Positions 1 to 9,031 of a DNA stretch of 64,000 nucleotides are shown here, one piece after another (within the stretch, counting starts at the first letter, position 1; every line of letters begins with the position of its first letter). Source of the stretch: Miniphocaeibacter sp964345925 (GTDB taxonomy: Bacteria > Bacillota > Clostridia > Tissierellales > Peptoniphilaceae); the NCBI GenBank assembly GCA_964345925.1, contig CAYFSP010000004.1:1-64000 (forward strand), given 5' to 3'. The position numbers and the translations under genes are program-made. The notes beneath the pieces are model-generated. The model was not told where the DNA came from. It searched no databases and saw only the letters and a list, made by a program, of their open reading frames with translations.

Positions 1-61
1 GGAATTTGTTATGAGTTTTTTATTTTAACTGTTGCATTTAATTTTACAATCTATCATATTA

Positions 62-104
62 AAAAAACCAAAACAGAACTTTCCGTTCTCTTTTGGTTTT
101 TTAT
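62..104 (-). terminator. Terminator of the pst-pho operon
   Basis: An inverted repeat (arms AAAACCAAAA and TTTTGGTTTT, with an inner CAGAAC/GTTCTC pairing) ends in a T-run on the minus strand directly at the phoR stop codon. It closes the phosphate operon. Confidence 0.85.
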
Positions 105-1135
105 TGCTTTACTATAGGAAATGTAAATATAAATTTACTTCCCTTGTTTTTTTCACTTTTTACTTCAATTGTACCGTCATGAACAATTGCCACATGTTTT
201 ACTATTGCAAGACCAAGTCCTGTTCCAGCTTTTTTTCCTCTGGCTTTATCCACTACATAAAATCTTTCAAATATTCTATTTATATGGGATTTTTTTATAC
301 CTATTCCCGTATCTTCAACTTCAAATACACAATTATTATTTTTTCTATATAGATTAATATTTATTCTGCCATTTTCTACATTGTATTTTATAGCGTTAGA
401 TATTAAATTATTTATTAAGTCCTTTATCTTTTTCTTGTCGGCAAATACTTCCATATCCTCTAAATTCGTATATATCTTTATTTTTTTAAACATTGCTACA
501 TTTTCCATAGCATTGGATAATTCATCTACTAATTTTTTAATATTAAATAATTCCTTTTCCATTTTTATACTAGTAGGATCATCATATTTTGATAGAATTA
601 TAATATCGTCTATAATCATAAAAAGCTTGTTGGCATCTTCTCTTATTGTCTTCGCAAAGATTTTCACTTCCTCTTCCTTTGCCATTCCCATCTCTATTAA
701 TTCTGCATAGCCCATTATGGATGTTAATGGAGTTTTTAATTCATGTGTTACATTAGCTGTAAATTCAGATCTTATCTTTTCAGCATTTCTATATTTCTCC
801 ATTGAATACATACTGTTCTTTTTTTCCTTGTTCAACTTTTTTAGCATTTCCTCTAAATCTGTACTATAGTCTATATTGAGTTTTTGATCGTTAAATATTT
901 CAGCGATTATTATATCTGCTACCCTATTTAAATCGGATGTTTTTGTCCTTCTTTTCAGTATAAAATAATTCACTACAAATGATATAACCACGGTTATTAT
1001 TATTGATAATATACTAGCTACTGAAAACAAACCAGAATTTCTACTTATAAAAAACAGCAATCCTACTATGGAAATCAATATTACAGAATATATAATCAAC
1101 AGATTTATTATTAAATTTTTCCTTGTTTTATCCAT
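101..1135 (-). CDS. phoR: Sensor histidine kinase, PhoR-like
   Basis: Membrane histidine kinase of 344 residues that would phosphorylate the PhoP regulator encoded just upstream (3-nt gap). Two N-terminal membrane helices (about 11-30 and 38-60) are joined by a very short loop, so there is no sizeable extracellular sensor domain and no obvious PAS domain. The H-box is THELKTP with His131; the N-box is at 243-250, G1 (DTGIGI) at 275-280 and G2 (GTGLGL) at 304-309, so the catalytic core is complete. In Pho systems such short kinases are thought to sense phosphate through the PstSCAB-PhoU complex, and the operon with all of these fits. The PhoR assignment rests mainly on context. Confidence 0.9.
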   Translation of the reverse strand: MDKTRKNLIINLLIIYSVILISIVGLLFFISRNSGLFSVASILSIIITVVISFVVNYFILKRRTKTSDLNRVADIIIAEIFNDQKLNIDYSTDLEEMLKKLNKEKKNSMYSMEKYRNAEKIRSEFTANVTHELKTPLTSIMGYAELIEMGMAKEEEVKIFAKTIREDANKLFMIIDDIIILSKYDDPTSIKMEKELFNIKKLVDELSNAMENVAMFKKIKIYTNLEDMEVFADKKKIKDLINNLISNAIKYNVENGRININLYRKNNNCVFEVEDTGIGIKKSHINRIFERFYVVDKARGKKAGTGLGLAIVKHVAIVHDGTIEVKSEKNKGSKFIFTFPIVKQ

Positions 1136-1137
1136 AA

Positions 1138-1821
1138 TTATTCCACTATTTTATAGCCAACATTTCTCACCGTTACTATGCTTTTGTTGGCATCTCTTAA
1201 TTTTTGTCTTAGAGTCCTTATATGAACGTCAACGGTTCTAGTCTCTCCTTCATAGTCAAAGCCCCATATTTCCTCTGTTAACTTTTGTCTTGTCAAGACT
1301 ATATTCTTATTCTCTATTAAATAAAGTAGTAATTCAAATTCCTTATATGTTAATTTAATGTATTCATCATCAACCATAACAGTTCGCTTTTCCAAATCCA
1401 TCTTAATATTTTTTAAGGTTATTAAGGAATTTTCTTCAATTCTTATCTCATTATCTGATCTTCTGAGTACGGCTTTAATTCTAGATACCATTTCCATTAC
1501 TCCAAATGGTTTTGTAATATAGTCATCAGCTCCCATATCAAGACATCTAACCTTATCCATCTCTTCATTTTTAGCCGTAAGCATTATTATTGGAACGTCC
1601 TTTAAATTTTTATCCGCCTTCAGTTTTGACAGTATAGTATATCCATCTTCTCCATCTAGCATTATATCCAGTAATATTAAATTAGGTTTTCTTTCAGAAA
1701 TCTTCTCTTTTAATTCATTGTAATTTACTAGTCCCGTTGCTGAAAATCCACTATTGTTTAATGCATAGACGACTAAATCTCGTATATTGTCCTCATCTTC
1801 AACCACATAAATATATTTCAT
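1138..1821 (-). CDS. phoP: Response regulator PhoP/PhoB-like (OmpR family)
   Basis: DNA-binding response regulator of 227 residues. The receiver domain has the acidic pocket (VVEDED at 6-11), phosphorylation site Asp52 (LLDIML), the conserved Thr in MLTAK and Lys104 (DDYITKPF). The C-terminal half is an OmpR-type winged helix. It lies between phoU and phoR in the phosphate operon and would bind the direct repeats found upstream of pstS. Confidence 0.92.
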   Translation of the reverse strand: MKYIYVVEDEDNIRDLVVYALNNSGFSATGLVNYNELKEKISERKPNLILLDIMLDGEDGYTILSKLKADKNLKDVPIIMLTAKNEEMDKVRCLDMGADDYITKPFGVMEMVSRIKAVLRRSDNEIRIEENSLITLKNIKMDLEKRTVMVDDEYIKLTYKEFELLLYLIENKNIVLTRQKLTEEIWGFDYEGETRTVDVHIRTLRQKLRDANKSIVTVRNVGYKIVE

Positions 1822-1836
1822 GATTCACCTATTCTA

Positions 1837-2484
1837 TTAATTGCCTCTATGTTTTCCCGTTATGGAAAACTCCACCCATTCCGAAATATTTTCTGCATGG
1901 TCTCCTATACGTTCTAAATATTTTGCAATCATTAACACATCTACTGCATATTCAGGATTCGTATCAGAGCTTTTAAACTCCTCTATTACATCTAATTTAA
2001 CTCTATTAAAGTATTCATCCACTTTATTATCGTGTTCCCTTATATTATCCACCAAGGACAAATCTCCAGTAACGAAACTTTTAAGACTTTCCTTAACCAT
2101 TTCTATAGATAGAGAGCCCATCTTTATTATTGTGTCAAAGGTATCATCCTTTGTGAATTTTGGCATGCTTAGTGTAATCTCTGCAATATCTGTAGCATGG
2201 TCTCCAATTCTTTCCATATCAGTTATCATCTTTAGTGCTGCAGATATAAGGCGTAAATCACTGGCTACTGGCTGTTGCTGTAACAATAGACGTAAAGCTC
2301 TCTTCTCTATTATTCGCTCCATTTCGTTTACTTCGTCATCACCGTTTACAACCTCTTTGGCAAGTTCTAAATTCTTATGTTTAAAAGCGCTTATTGCTTC
2401 TGTTATCTTCACTGAAATAAGTTCTCCCATTTCAGTTAGTTCATTATTTAATTTATCAAGTTCTCTATCAAATTTATTTCTCAT
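1837..2484 (-). CDS. phoU: Phosphate transport regulator PhoU
   Basis: Cytoplasmic helical protein of 215 residues with two PhoU repeats. Each has the ERIGDHA motif (MERIGDHATDIAE in the first, LERIGDHAENISE in the second) that binds metal clusters in known PhoU structures. PhoU links the PstSCAB transporter to the PhoR kinase and restrains phosphate uptake. It follows pstB by 11 nt and precedes phoP by 15 nt in one operon. Confidence 0.95.
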   Translation of the reverse strand: MRNKFDRELDKLNNELTEMGELISVKITEAISAFKHKNLELAKEVVNGDDEVNEMERIIEKRALRLLLQQQPVASDLRLISAALKMITDMERIGDHATDIAEITLSMPKFTKDDTFDTIIKMGSLSIEMVKESLKSFVTGDLSLVDNIREHDNKVDEYFNRVKLDVIEEFKSSDTNPEYAVDVLMIAKYLERIGDHAENISEWVEFSITGKHRGN

Positions 2485-2495
2485 AAATCCTCCTA

Positions 2496-3245
2496 TTAAC
2501 TGAAACGACCTGTAATATAATCCTCCGTTCTCTTATCTGCTGGAAATGAAAATAATTTTTCAGTATCAGCAAACTCAACTAAATCCCCTAGTAAAAAGAA
2601 ACCTGTCTTATCAGAAACCCTTGTAGCCTGTTGCATATTATGGGTAACTATTACTATTGTATATTCCTTTTTTATTATTTCCAATAAATCTTCAATTTTA
2701 GCTGTAGATATTGGATCAAGTGCCGATGTTGGCTCATCGAGTAAAATCACCTCTGGTTCAACGGACATAGCTCTAGCTATACAAATCCTCTGTTGTTGTC
2801 CACCAGATAGTGCCAAGGCCGATTTTTTAAGGTTATCCTTAACTTCATTCCATATGGCAGCTTGCTTTAAAGATTTTTCCACTATTTCATCAAGGGATTT
2901 TTTATCCTTAATGCCATGTGTCCTTGGACCATAGGCAATATTATCATAAATCGACATTGGAAAAGGGTTTGGCTTTTGAAATACCATTCCTACTCTTTTT
3001 CTAAGATCATAAACATCTATTTCTGAGAATATTTCCTTATTATCTAAGTATATATTACCATCTTTTTTAAATGATGTAACCAAATCGTTCATTCTGTTTA
3101 AGCTCTTTAACAACGTGGACTTACCACAGCCTGATGGTCCTATAAAAGCTGTAACTTCATTTTCCTCTATTTTCATATTTATATCTTTTATGGCATGAAA
3201 ATCTCCATAATAAGAATTAAAATTTTTAATTTCTATTTTACTCAT
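2496..3245 (-). CDS. pstB: Phosphate ABC transporter ATPase PstB
   Basis: Peripheral ATPase that powers high-affinity phosphate import with PstA and PstC. Walker A (GPSGCGKST, near residues 36-44), the signature LSGGQQQR, Walker B (VILLDEPTSALD) and the switch His (IVTHN) are all present. I chose the ATG at 3245; an in-frame TTG lies one codon upstream at 3248. The gene overlaps the pstA stop by 8 nt, suggesting translational coupling. Confidence 0.96.
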   Translation of the reverse strand: MSKIEIKNFNSYYGDFHAIKDINMKIEENEVTAFIGPSGCGKSTLLKSLNRMNDLVTSFKKDGNIYLDNKEIFSEIDVYDLRKRVGMVFQKPNPFPMSIYDNIAYGPRTHGIKDKKSLDEIVEKSLKQAAIWNEVKDNLKKSALALSGGQQQRICIARAMSVEPEVILLDEPTSALDPISTAKIEDLLEIIKKEYTIVIVTHNMQQATRVSDKTGFFLLGDLVEFADTEKLFSFPADKRTEDYITGRFS

Positions 3246-4074
3246 CAATTGATTCCTTTCCTAATTTCTTCGCAAATTTTGTTGAGATGAAATTTATTAA
3301 CAGTATTACTATTAACAGTATTACTCCTGTTGCATAAGCTTGACCTGTATTCAATCCTTCACTTGATAGTGAGTACATATGAAGGGCTAAAGTTCTTCCA
3401 CCACTTGCCTCACCAACAATTCTTGCTGGAACCTCTGCTACTGTTCCAGAAGTGTATAGAAGTGCTGCTGTCTCCCCAATAATTCTACCTATACCAAGAA
3501 TAACTCCTGCTAATATTCCAGGCATTGCCGATGGAATTACTATTTTTAAAATAGTCCTAACATTTCCTGCACCTAACCCAAAGCTTGCATCTCTTAATGA
3601 CTGTGGAATAGCAATTAATGCTTCTTCTGTACTCCTCATTATAAGTGGTAATATCATTATTGCAACCGTCATTGCTCCCGCTAGAATACTCATATTCCAT
3701 TTTAAATATATGACGAAGAACAACATTCCAAAAAGCCCATATACTATTGATGGTATTCCTGACAATGTATCTGCTGTAATACGAACGATACTTACAATTT
3801 TACTATCTTTTTTTGCATATTCAGCTAAATGCACTGCTGTTAAAATCCCCAATGGAACGGAAACTATTAAAGCTAATCCAATCATTATTAATGTATTTAT
3901 TATAGCAGGCATCATTGATAGATTATCAGTTGTATATTTCCAGCTGAACATTTTAAAATTCAAATGTGGTACTCCCTTTATTAATATGAATCCAAGTACA
4001 AAAAACAATGAGAAAAAAGTTACTCCTGTAAATAAATATATAAATCCTTTTAAAATTTTGCTTCTAATCCTCAT
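3238..4074 (-). CDS. pstA: Phosphate ABC transporter permease PstA
   Basis: Inner-membrane permease of 278 residues with about six membrane helices. It carries the EAA-type loop (ALIAIPQSLRDASFGLGAGN) that docks onto PstB. It partners PstC; the start overlaps the end of pstC by 11 nt and the end overlaps pstB. Confidence 0.95.
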   Translation of the reverse strand: MRIRSKILKGFIYLFTGVTFFSLFFVLGFILIKGVPHLNFKMFSWKYTTDNLSMMPAIINTLIMIGLALIVSVPLGILTAVHLAEYAKKDSKIVSIVRITADTLSGIPSIVYGLFGMLFFVIYLKWNMSILAGAMTVAIMILPLIMRSTEEALIAIPQSLRDASFGLGAGNVRTILKIVIPSAMPGILAGVILGIGRIIGETAALLYTSGTVAEVPARIVGEASGGRTLALHMYSLSSEGLNTGQAYATGVILLIVILLINFISTKFAKKLGKESIDE

Positions 4075-4951
4075 GTTTTTTTCTCCTCTTACTTATTACA
4101 AATAATAAATTTATTAATAAAATGAATATAAATAATACGGCTCCTGTTGCTATTAAAGCATCTCTGTGTAAATCTGCCGCATATCCCATTTCTGTTACTA
4201 TATTCATGGTCATGGTTCTTACGCCTCTAAATAGTCCTCTTGGAAGTCTTGCTTGACCACCTGCCACTAGTATAACCGCCATGGTTTCACCTATAGCTCT
4301 ACCTATTCCCAAAATTATCGCCGATATTATTCCCGATTTAGCAGCTGGTATTACTACTGAAAACAAAGCTCTTTCCTTTGTAGCCCCAAGTGCTACTGCC
4401 CCTTCGTAATAACTTTTTGGAACAGCTCTTATTGCTGCTTCAGACAAAGATATTATCGTTGGTAAAATCATAATTCCAAGAATTAATATAGCCGATATCA
4501 TAGTCAGTCCCGATCTGCCTATTAACGAACCGATTATCGGTACAATTACTATTAAACCAAAAAAACCATATATAATAGACGGTATTCCAGCCATTAAATT
4601 TATTCCCGATGACAAAAAACCATATAGTTTTTTAGGACAGTATTTTGCCATGAAAACTGCCGTAAATAAACCTGTTGGCACTCCTATTATAACCGCTCCT
4701 AATGTTACATAAATACTGGAGATAATCATTGGAAATATACCAAATTTCGGCGAACTAGAAGTAGGGGACCACTTGGTCCCCAATAAAAATTCGGATATTC
4801 CTATTTTTTTAATAGCTGGCAATCCCTTTGAGAATATAAAAATACATATTACAGCTACTGCGATTATTGATGCAAATGCCGATACTAAAGCCAAACTCTT
4901 AAAAGATTTCTCCTTTAAATAAAATATTTTCTTATTTTTTTCCTTATCCAT
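4064..4951 (-). CDS. pstC: Phosphate ABC transporter permease PstC
   Basis: Permease subunit of 295 residues with about six membrane helices and the EAA loop (AIRAVPKSYYEGAVALGATK). A good ribosome site (GGAAGG) precedes the ATG. It lies 18 nt after pstS and overlaps pstA. Length and features are normal for the family. Confidence 0.95.
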   Translation of the reverse strand: MDKEKNKKIFYLKEKSFKSLALVSAFASIIAVAVICIFIFSKGLPAIKKIGISEFLLGTKWSPTSSSPKFGIFPMIISSIYVTLGAVIIGVPTGLFTAVFMAKYCPKKLYGFLSSGINLMAGIPSIIYGFFGLIVIVPIIGSLIGRSGLTMISAILILGIMILPTIISLSEAAIRAVPKSYYEGAVALGATKERALFSVVIPAAKSGIISAIILGIGRAIGETMAVILVAGGQARLPRGLFRGVRTMTMNIVTEMGYAADLHRDALIATGAVLFIFILLINLLFVISKRRKKHED

Positions 4952-4969
4952 TATTTTCCTTCCAATAAA

Positions 4970-5857
4970 CTATTTTACTTCTTCCCAATCCATTATTTTC
5001 TCAGTGTAAATATCCCTTAATGTATCTAAGAATATACTGTCAATTTTATTATTTTTATTTCCTATTACAGCAATACCATCTAAGGCTATAGTTGTCTTTG
5101 TCAAATTCTTTTCACTGTCCTTTAGCTCTCTTGATACCATACCAATTTGTGCTATTCCATCATTTACAGATTGAACACCAGTTGTAGAATCGGACATATT
5201 AACTTGTATCTTAACATCCTTATTTAATTTATTATATGATTCTACTAATTTTTCCATTACTGGAGTAACTGATGAAGAACCAGCTATTGCAATATTTCCA
5301 GATAAATTGGAAGGTGAATATTTTATTTCGTCTTTTTCACTTCTAATATATCCCGTTTCTTCTACTACATTCTGACCATCGGTACTAAGTATATATTTAA
5401 TAAAGTCATCTACTATTTCATTTTTTTCACCTGTAGTCACTATATTAAATGGTCTCGAAATTTTATAACTTCCATTTGCCACATTTTCACTTGTCGCCTC
5501 AACATCATCTATTTTAAAAACCTTAACATTGTCGTTTAAAGATCCTAATGATATATATCCTATTGCATTTTCATCCCTTGCAATTGCAGTCATAACCGCC
5601 TCTGTGTTATTTTGTATTGCAGCTTCTTCTGAAGTATTATCATTTCCATCCTCATCTTGAATGCCTAGTAACTCAACAAAGGCAGATCTCGTTCCAGATC
5701 CTTCTTCTCTAGATATAATTGTAATCTCACCAGAAACATTACCTTTAGCTGTGTCGTCTTCTGTTTTATTTGTTCCCTCTTTTTTTCCACTACTACATCC
5801 TACAAGTATCATTGTCAACGTTAAACTAATAGCTAAAAACTTTATAATCCTTTTCAT
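4970..5857 (-). CDS. pstS: Phosphate-binding lipoprotein PstS
   Basis: Extracellular phosphate receptor. I start it at 5857, where GGAGGA precedes ATG AAA AGG; an in-frame ATG at 5869 lies inside that ribosome site and is unlikely. The N-terminus has a lipobox signal (LVGC; lipidated Cys near residue 21). The module with ISREEGSGTR and ISLGSL comes first and the module with AGSSSVTPVMEKL, IGMVSREL and ALDGIAVI comes second. This is the reverse of the E. coli order, but as I recall streptococcal PstS has the same arrangement. It is the first gene of the operon. Confidence 0.93.
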   Translation of the reverse strand: MKRIIKFLAISLTLTMILVGCSSGKKEGTNKTEDDTAKGNVSGEITIISREEGSGTRSAFVELLGIQDEDGNDNTSEEAAIQNNTEAVMTAIARDENAIGYISLGSLNDNVKVFKIDDVEATSENVANGSYKISRPFNIVTTGEKNEIVDDFIKYILSTDGQNVVEETGYIRSEKDEIKYSPSNLSGNIAIAGSSSVTPVMEKLVESYNKLNKDVKIQVNMSDSTTGVQSVNDGIAQIGMVSRELKDSEKNLTKTTIALDGIAVIGNKNNKIDSIFLDTLRDIYTEKIMDWEEVK

Positions 5858-5878
5858 AAATTCCTCCATATTATTTGT

Positions 5879-5907
5879 CTAATACTAATTTAAACTATAC
5901 TTGTTAA
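5879..5907 (-). promoter_or_regulatory. Probable pst operon promoter
   Basis: On the minus strand TTAACA (5902-5907) and TATTAG (5879-5884) are separated by 17 nt, as expected for -35 and -10 elements, just upstream of pstS. The -35-like hexamer is also the promoter-proximal copy of the PhoP-box repeat. The -10 is weak (4 of 6), fitting an activator-dependent promoter. Inferred from sequence only. Confidence 0.5.
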
Positions 5908-5940
5908 ATAAAAACAGTATCTATGTTAAATTCATGTAAA
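5902..5940 (-). promoter_or_regulatory. PhoP-box-like direct repeats
   Basis: On the minus strand TTTACA (5935-5940), TTAACA (5924-5929) and TTAACA (5902-5907) stand at spacings of 11 and 22 nt, so all three lie on an 11-nt phase with one degenerate position between. Bacillus PhoP boxes are known as TT(A/T/C)ACA repeats spaced about 11 nt, and this set lies directly upstream of pstS in an operon that encodes its own PhoP. Confidence 0.6.
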
Positions 5941-5987
5941 ATTTTTTAATCATTTAACCAATATTTTATTTTAGATCATTTTTATAA

Positions 5988-6025
5988 TAAAAAAACATAC
6001 TGAAGTCTTTGACTTCAATATGTTT
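5988..6025 (-). terminator. Terminator of the SH3-domain gene
   Basis: Stem of AAACATA and TGAAGTC pairing with GACTTCA and TATGTTT around a 3-nt loop, followed by a long T-run on the minus strand, immediately after the stop at 6031. Confidence 0.85.
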
Positions 6026-6030
6026 AATTT

Positions 6031-6867
6031 CTATAAGTTCTTACTTGAGATCCATCCTGTTTGAGTCTTTCCTGTCTTTGCACTTGTTATACTGCCATAG
6101 CACCAAACTCTACCACCATCGTCATGAATTTTCTCAATCTTAAGTGCATCACCTTCTACAGCAATGCCTATGACTTTTCCTTCTAGGCTGGCTCCATCTC
6201 TTATATTCGCTTTTCCACTTTGGATTTCAACTGTCTTTCCTACCCAATCCTTCGTATTTGAAGGCAGAGCTTCCGTCTTTAAATCCTTTTTGTTCTTAGA
6301 GTCCTTATCTTTCTCTTCGCCATCTTCATCAACTTGAGCAATATCTTGATCTTTCAGCGTCTTTAAAAGTTTTTCTACCTTTTCACTCTTTCCAACCGAC
6401 TCTAAATAATCGCTTAGCACTGATGATGCTAAATAACTATTATCATCACTTATAGCTTCTTCAGCTTTTTTTATTACTTCCTTTTCGATCTTTGCTACTT
6501 CCTTTTTAGATTTTTCATAGTATAAGGAATCTTTTCTTTCAATTCTTGTAAAATACTTAATCGCTGAAATATATTCACTATTTTCCAACTTCTTCATACC
6601 ATTTGAATAATGATTAAATTCAGTATTTAACAATCTAGCATTTTCTCTTTTTTCTTTAAATTTTTCTTTTCCTGTTTTTGAAATCAATCTTGAATATATA
6701 CCCTCAGCTGATTTATAATCCTCTTTCTCCATATATGCTTCGGCATCTTTTTCCAACTTCTTTACGCCTGAAGTATTAATTCCAAATGACAGTATAAGAG
6801 CAAATATGATGATACCAATTATTGCTGCAATAGCTATTACAATATTCTTCTGTTCTTTACTGACCAT
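6031..6867 (-). CDS. Membrane-anchored protein with C-terminal SH3 domain
   Basis: A 278-residue protein with one N-terminal membrane helix (about 9-30), a long charged helical region with TPR-like character (about 35-175), a Lys/Asp-rich linker, and a C-terminal bacterial SH3 domain (about 213-278; KANIRDGASLEGKVIG, then VWCYGSI and GWISSKNL). SH3b domains usually bind peptidoglycan or peptides. The domain would lie outside the membrane, suggesting a cell-wall role. It stands alone between two terminated units. The specific function is unknown. Confidence 0.8.
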   Translation of the reverse strand: MVSKEQKNIVIAIAAIIGIIIFALILSFGINTSGVKKLEKDAEAYMEKEDYKSAEGIYSRLISKTGKEKFKEKRENARLLNTEFNHYSNGMKKLENSEYISAIKYFTRIERKDSLYYEKSKKEVAKIEKEVIKKAEEAISDDNSYLASSVLSDYLESVGKSEKVEKLLKTLKDQDIAQVDEDGEEKDKDSKNKKDLKTEALPSNTKDWVGKTVEIQSGKANIRDGASLEGKVIGIAVEGDALKIEKIHDDGGRVWCYGSITSAKTGKTQTGWISSKNL

Positions 6868-6942
6868 TTTATAACACCTGCCAAATAATTATAAATATAA
6901 ATACAACTATAATATACTACATATTTACTTTAAATGTAAATC

Positions 6943-7854
6943 CTATATTAGTTTTTTAACAATTATTTTGTCCAATAATTCATTTATTTGACTTCTTTTT
7001 GCTAAATCTTTTGAAAAAGCCGTTGCCGTTGCAGATGCCAGAGCAACCTTAAAGGACTCCTCTAAATTTGATGTTCTTATATACGTTGCAATAAATCCTG
7101 CTATCATAGAATCTCTAACGCCTTCGCTTCTTACCTTTTTACCTTCCACGCCCTCGCCTTTAAAGGCATGTCTGCCACTAAATAGGTATGCTCCATTTTC
7201 ACCTACTGAAATAATTGCATGTTTTGCACCCATTTCTAGTAATTTAAAACCATATTCTTTAATCAGTTCTTCTGAATCTATCTTTATATTAAATATTTTC
7301 TCAACTTCTGAAAGGTTTGGTTTTATTAATAAAGGACCTCTTTTTATAAATTCTCTTAGCTTTTCTGGTTTATCGTCTACAATAAACTCGGCTTTATTTG
7401 CTTTACATATGGAAATTATTCTATCCTGTATATCCTCATCTAAGGAAGGTGGCAATGTGCCCATCATAATTACTGTATCCCCTTCTTGAATTCTTGACAT
7501 AAAATACAAAAATTCAGTTTCCTCATTGATTGAAATATTTGGACCTCTACCATTTATTATCAAATCTTGGTTTAGTAATTTTATATTAATTCTTGACTCA
7601 TCGTCTATTTCTATAAAGGAGGTGTTTATATCCTCCATCTTTAGCCAGTCCTTTATAAATTCTCCAGTGTAGCCTCCTATAAATCCCGTTGCAACTGAAG
7701 GCATACCAAGTCTTCTTAAAACCCTAGCAACATTTATTGACTTTCCACCAGGAACCCTTAAGTCATTACTCATTCTATTAGTATAATTTTTTTCCAATTT
7801 GTCTATTTCCACCAATAAATCCATTGACGGATTTAAAGTTACCGTATAAATCAT
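6943..7854 (-). CDS. PfkB-family kinase, 1-phosphofructokinase-like
   Basis: A 303-residue ribokinase-fold kinase. The N-terminal TLNPSMD and PGGKSINVARVLRRLG motifs are those of the 1-phosphofructokinase/tagatose-6-phosphate kinase subgroup, which phosphorylates sugar phosphates with ATP. The second PfkB motif, usually GAGDSMVAGF, reads GVRDSMIAGF here: the catalytic Asp is kept, but the Ala-Gly of the anion hole is Val-Arg. No PTS or fru regulator gene is adjacent, so the substrate is unclear. Confidence 0.8.
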   Translation of the reverse strand: MIYTVTLNPSMDLLVEIDKLEKNYTNRMSNDLRVPGGKSINVARVLRRLGMPSVATGFIGGYTGEFIKDWLKMEDINTSFIEIDDESRINIKLLNQDLIINGRGPNISINEETEFLYFMSRIQEGDTVIMMGTLPPSLDEDIQDRIISICKANKAEFIVDDKPEKLREFIKRGPLLIKPNLSEVEKIFNIKIDSEELIKEYGFKLLEMGAKHAIISVGENGAYLFSGRHAFKGEGVEGKKVRSEGVRDSMIAGFIATYIRTSNLEESFKVALASATATAFSKDLAKRSQINELLDKIIVKKLI

Positions 7855-7867
7855 AATACCTCCAATT

Positions 7868-8926
7868 TTAACTCAATAATATAAATATAATTGTTTTTCC
7901 TATTAAAAATGATATAATCTCCGCAGCTACTATAGATGCAGCAATAGTTCCTAAAACCTTATAATAGCTATCTTTATTGAACTTGTCCCATAATAGTGTT
8001 TGAACAAAGTATATTCCTGTTATCAATATTATAATCGTTGTTAAGATAATTCTAAAGCTAAACTTACCTATAAATATTACTCCCATACTAACAGATGTAT
8101 TAAATAGTAAAAATACTATTAATTTTACTATAGAAACTATTGCTGTTACTACTATTACTATGGTCTTTGTCGTTGCCTTATCCAAGTTCTTTATATAATT
8201 TATTCCTAGTATTTTTAAGGATAATGATGGTCCTGCTGCCGTTATAATGAAATTTACCACCGTTGCCACAAGCATTATACCAAATGTAAACAAAAGCCCC
8301 GTCTTACCCTCTGATGCCATAAATAATTTCACTATGGATAGAGTTGGAATTATAAGGGATATTACAGTTATAATAAGCAGTATATCCTTATATCTGTTTT
8401 CATCAAGTAACATTTTATTGAAAATATCCTTAGTCTTTTCAAAAACTTTTTCTTGACTTTTTCTTATAGCCTTTGTTAACTTTGAAAATATATTTCCAGC
8501 CTTTTCAAAATGGTGACCAAAATCATCCTTTAAATCCTGAAATGTCACCTTCTTTTTTTCTTCTTCGTCAACTGTCGTATCGATTATTATATCTTCAAAA
8601 TTTTCTTCATCTATCTTCTCTTCATTCGATTCTGTATTTTCTTTAAATAAATCCTCTAAATCATTTCTACTGTTCTTCTCTTTGCCAATATTATCTTTTT
8701 CTTCATTTATTTTTTCTGATTGATTATTATCGGTATCCTCTTTGGCTTTCCCATTGTTCTCCTCAAGAGTATCCTCTATTATAATATCTTCTTTGAAACC
8801 ATTCTTTTCCAAATCCTCTTCTAATTCATTTAAGGAAATATCAAAAAACTCCTTTATATTAAATCCACACATTGGACAAAATTTTGATTTTGAGGGTATT
8901 TTTTTACCACAATTTGGACAATACAT
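7868..8926 (-). CDS. Zinc-ribbon multi-pass membrane protein
   Basis: I start it at 8926, where GAGGTGA precedes ATG; the open frame extends upstream to 9028 but would overlap folA. The 352-residue product begins with a zinc ribbon (Cys3, Cys6, Cys17, Cys20). A long acidic, low-complexity Glu/Asp-rich segment follows (about 30-135), then four to five hydrophobic helices. Zinc-ribbon proteins with C-terminal membrane domains are common in Firmicutes; the function is not known. Confidence 0.75.
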   Translation of the reverse strand: MYCPNCGKKIPSKSKFCPMCGFNIKEFFDISLNELEEDLEKNGFKEDIIIEDTLEENNGKAKEDTDNNQSEKINEEKDNIGKEKNSRNDLEDLFKENTESNEEKIDEENFEDIIIDTTVDEEEKKKVTFQDLKDDFGHHFEKAGNIFSKLTKAIRKSQEKVFEKTKDIFNKMLLDENRYKDILLIITVISLIIPTLSIVKLFMASEGKTGLLFTFGIMLVATVVNFIITAAGPSLSLKILGINYIKNLDKATTKTIVIVVTAIVSIVKLIVFLLFNTSVSMGVIFIGKFSFRIILTTIIILITGIYFVQTLLWDKFNKDSYYKVLGTIAASIVAAEIISFLIGKTIIFILLS

Positions 8927-9004
8927 TAAATCACCTCTCTGCCAATATATTATATCACGACATTTAACCAATTTAATAAATGTGGATTTATTGTAACAAT
9001 ATAA

Positions 9005-9031
9005 AAAGGTTGCACTTTCAATGTGCAACCT
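9005..9031 (-). terminator. Terminator overlapping the folA stop codon
   Basis: AAGGTTGCAC and GTGCAACCTT form a 10-bp stem followed by T's on the minus strand. The upstream arm is made of the last folA codons (Lys-Val-Ala-His-stop), so the hairpin overlaps the coding end. Confidence 0.85.

Noticed and set aside
32..710. Open frames on the plus strand over phoR and similar frames opposite other genes
   Set aside because: They lie antisense to well-supported genes, have no ribosome sites, and have low-complexity Phe/Ser/Ile-rich translations typical of AT-rich shadow frames.
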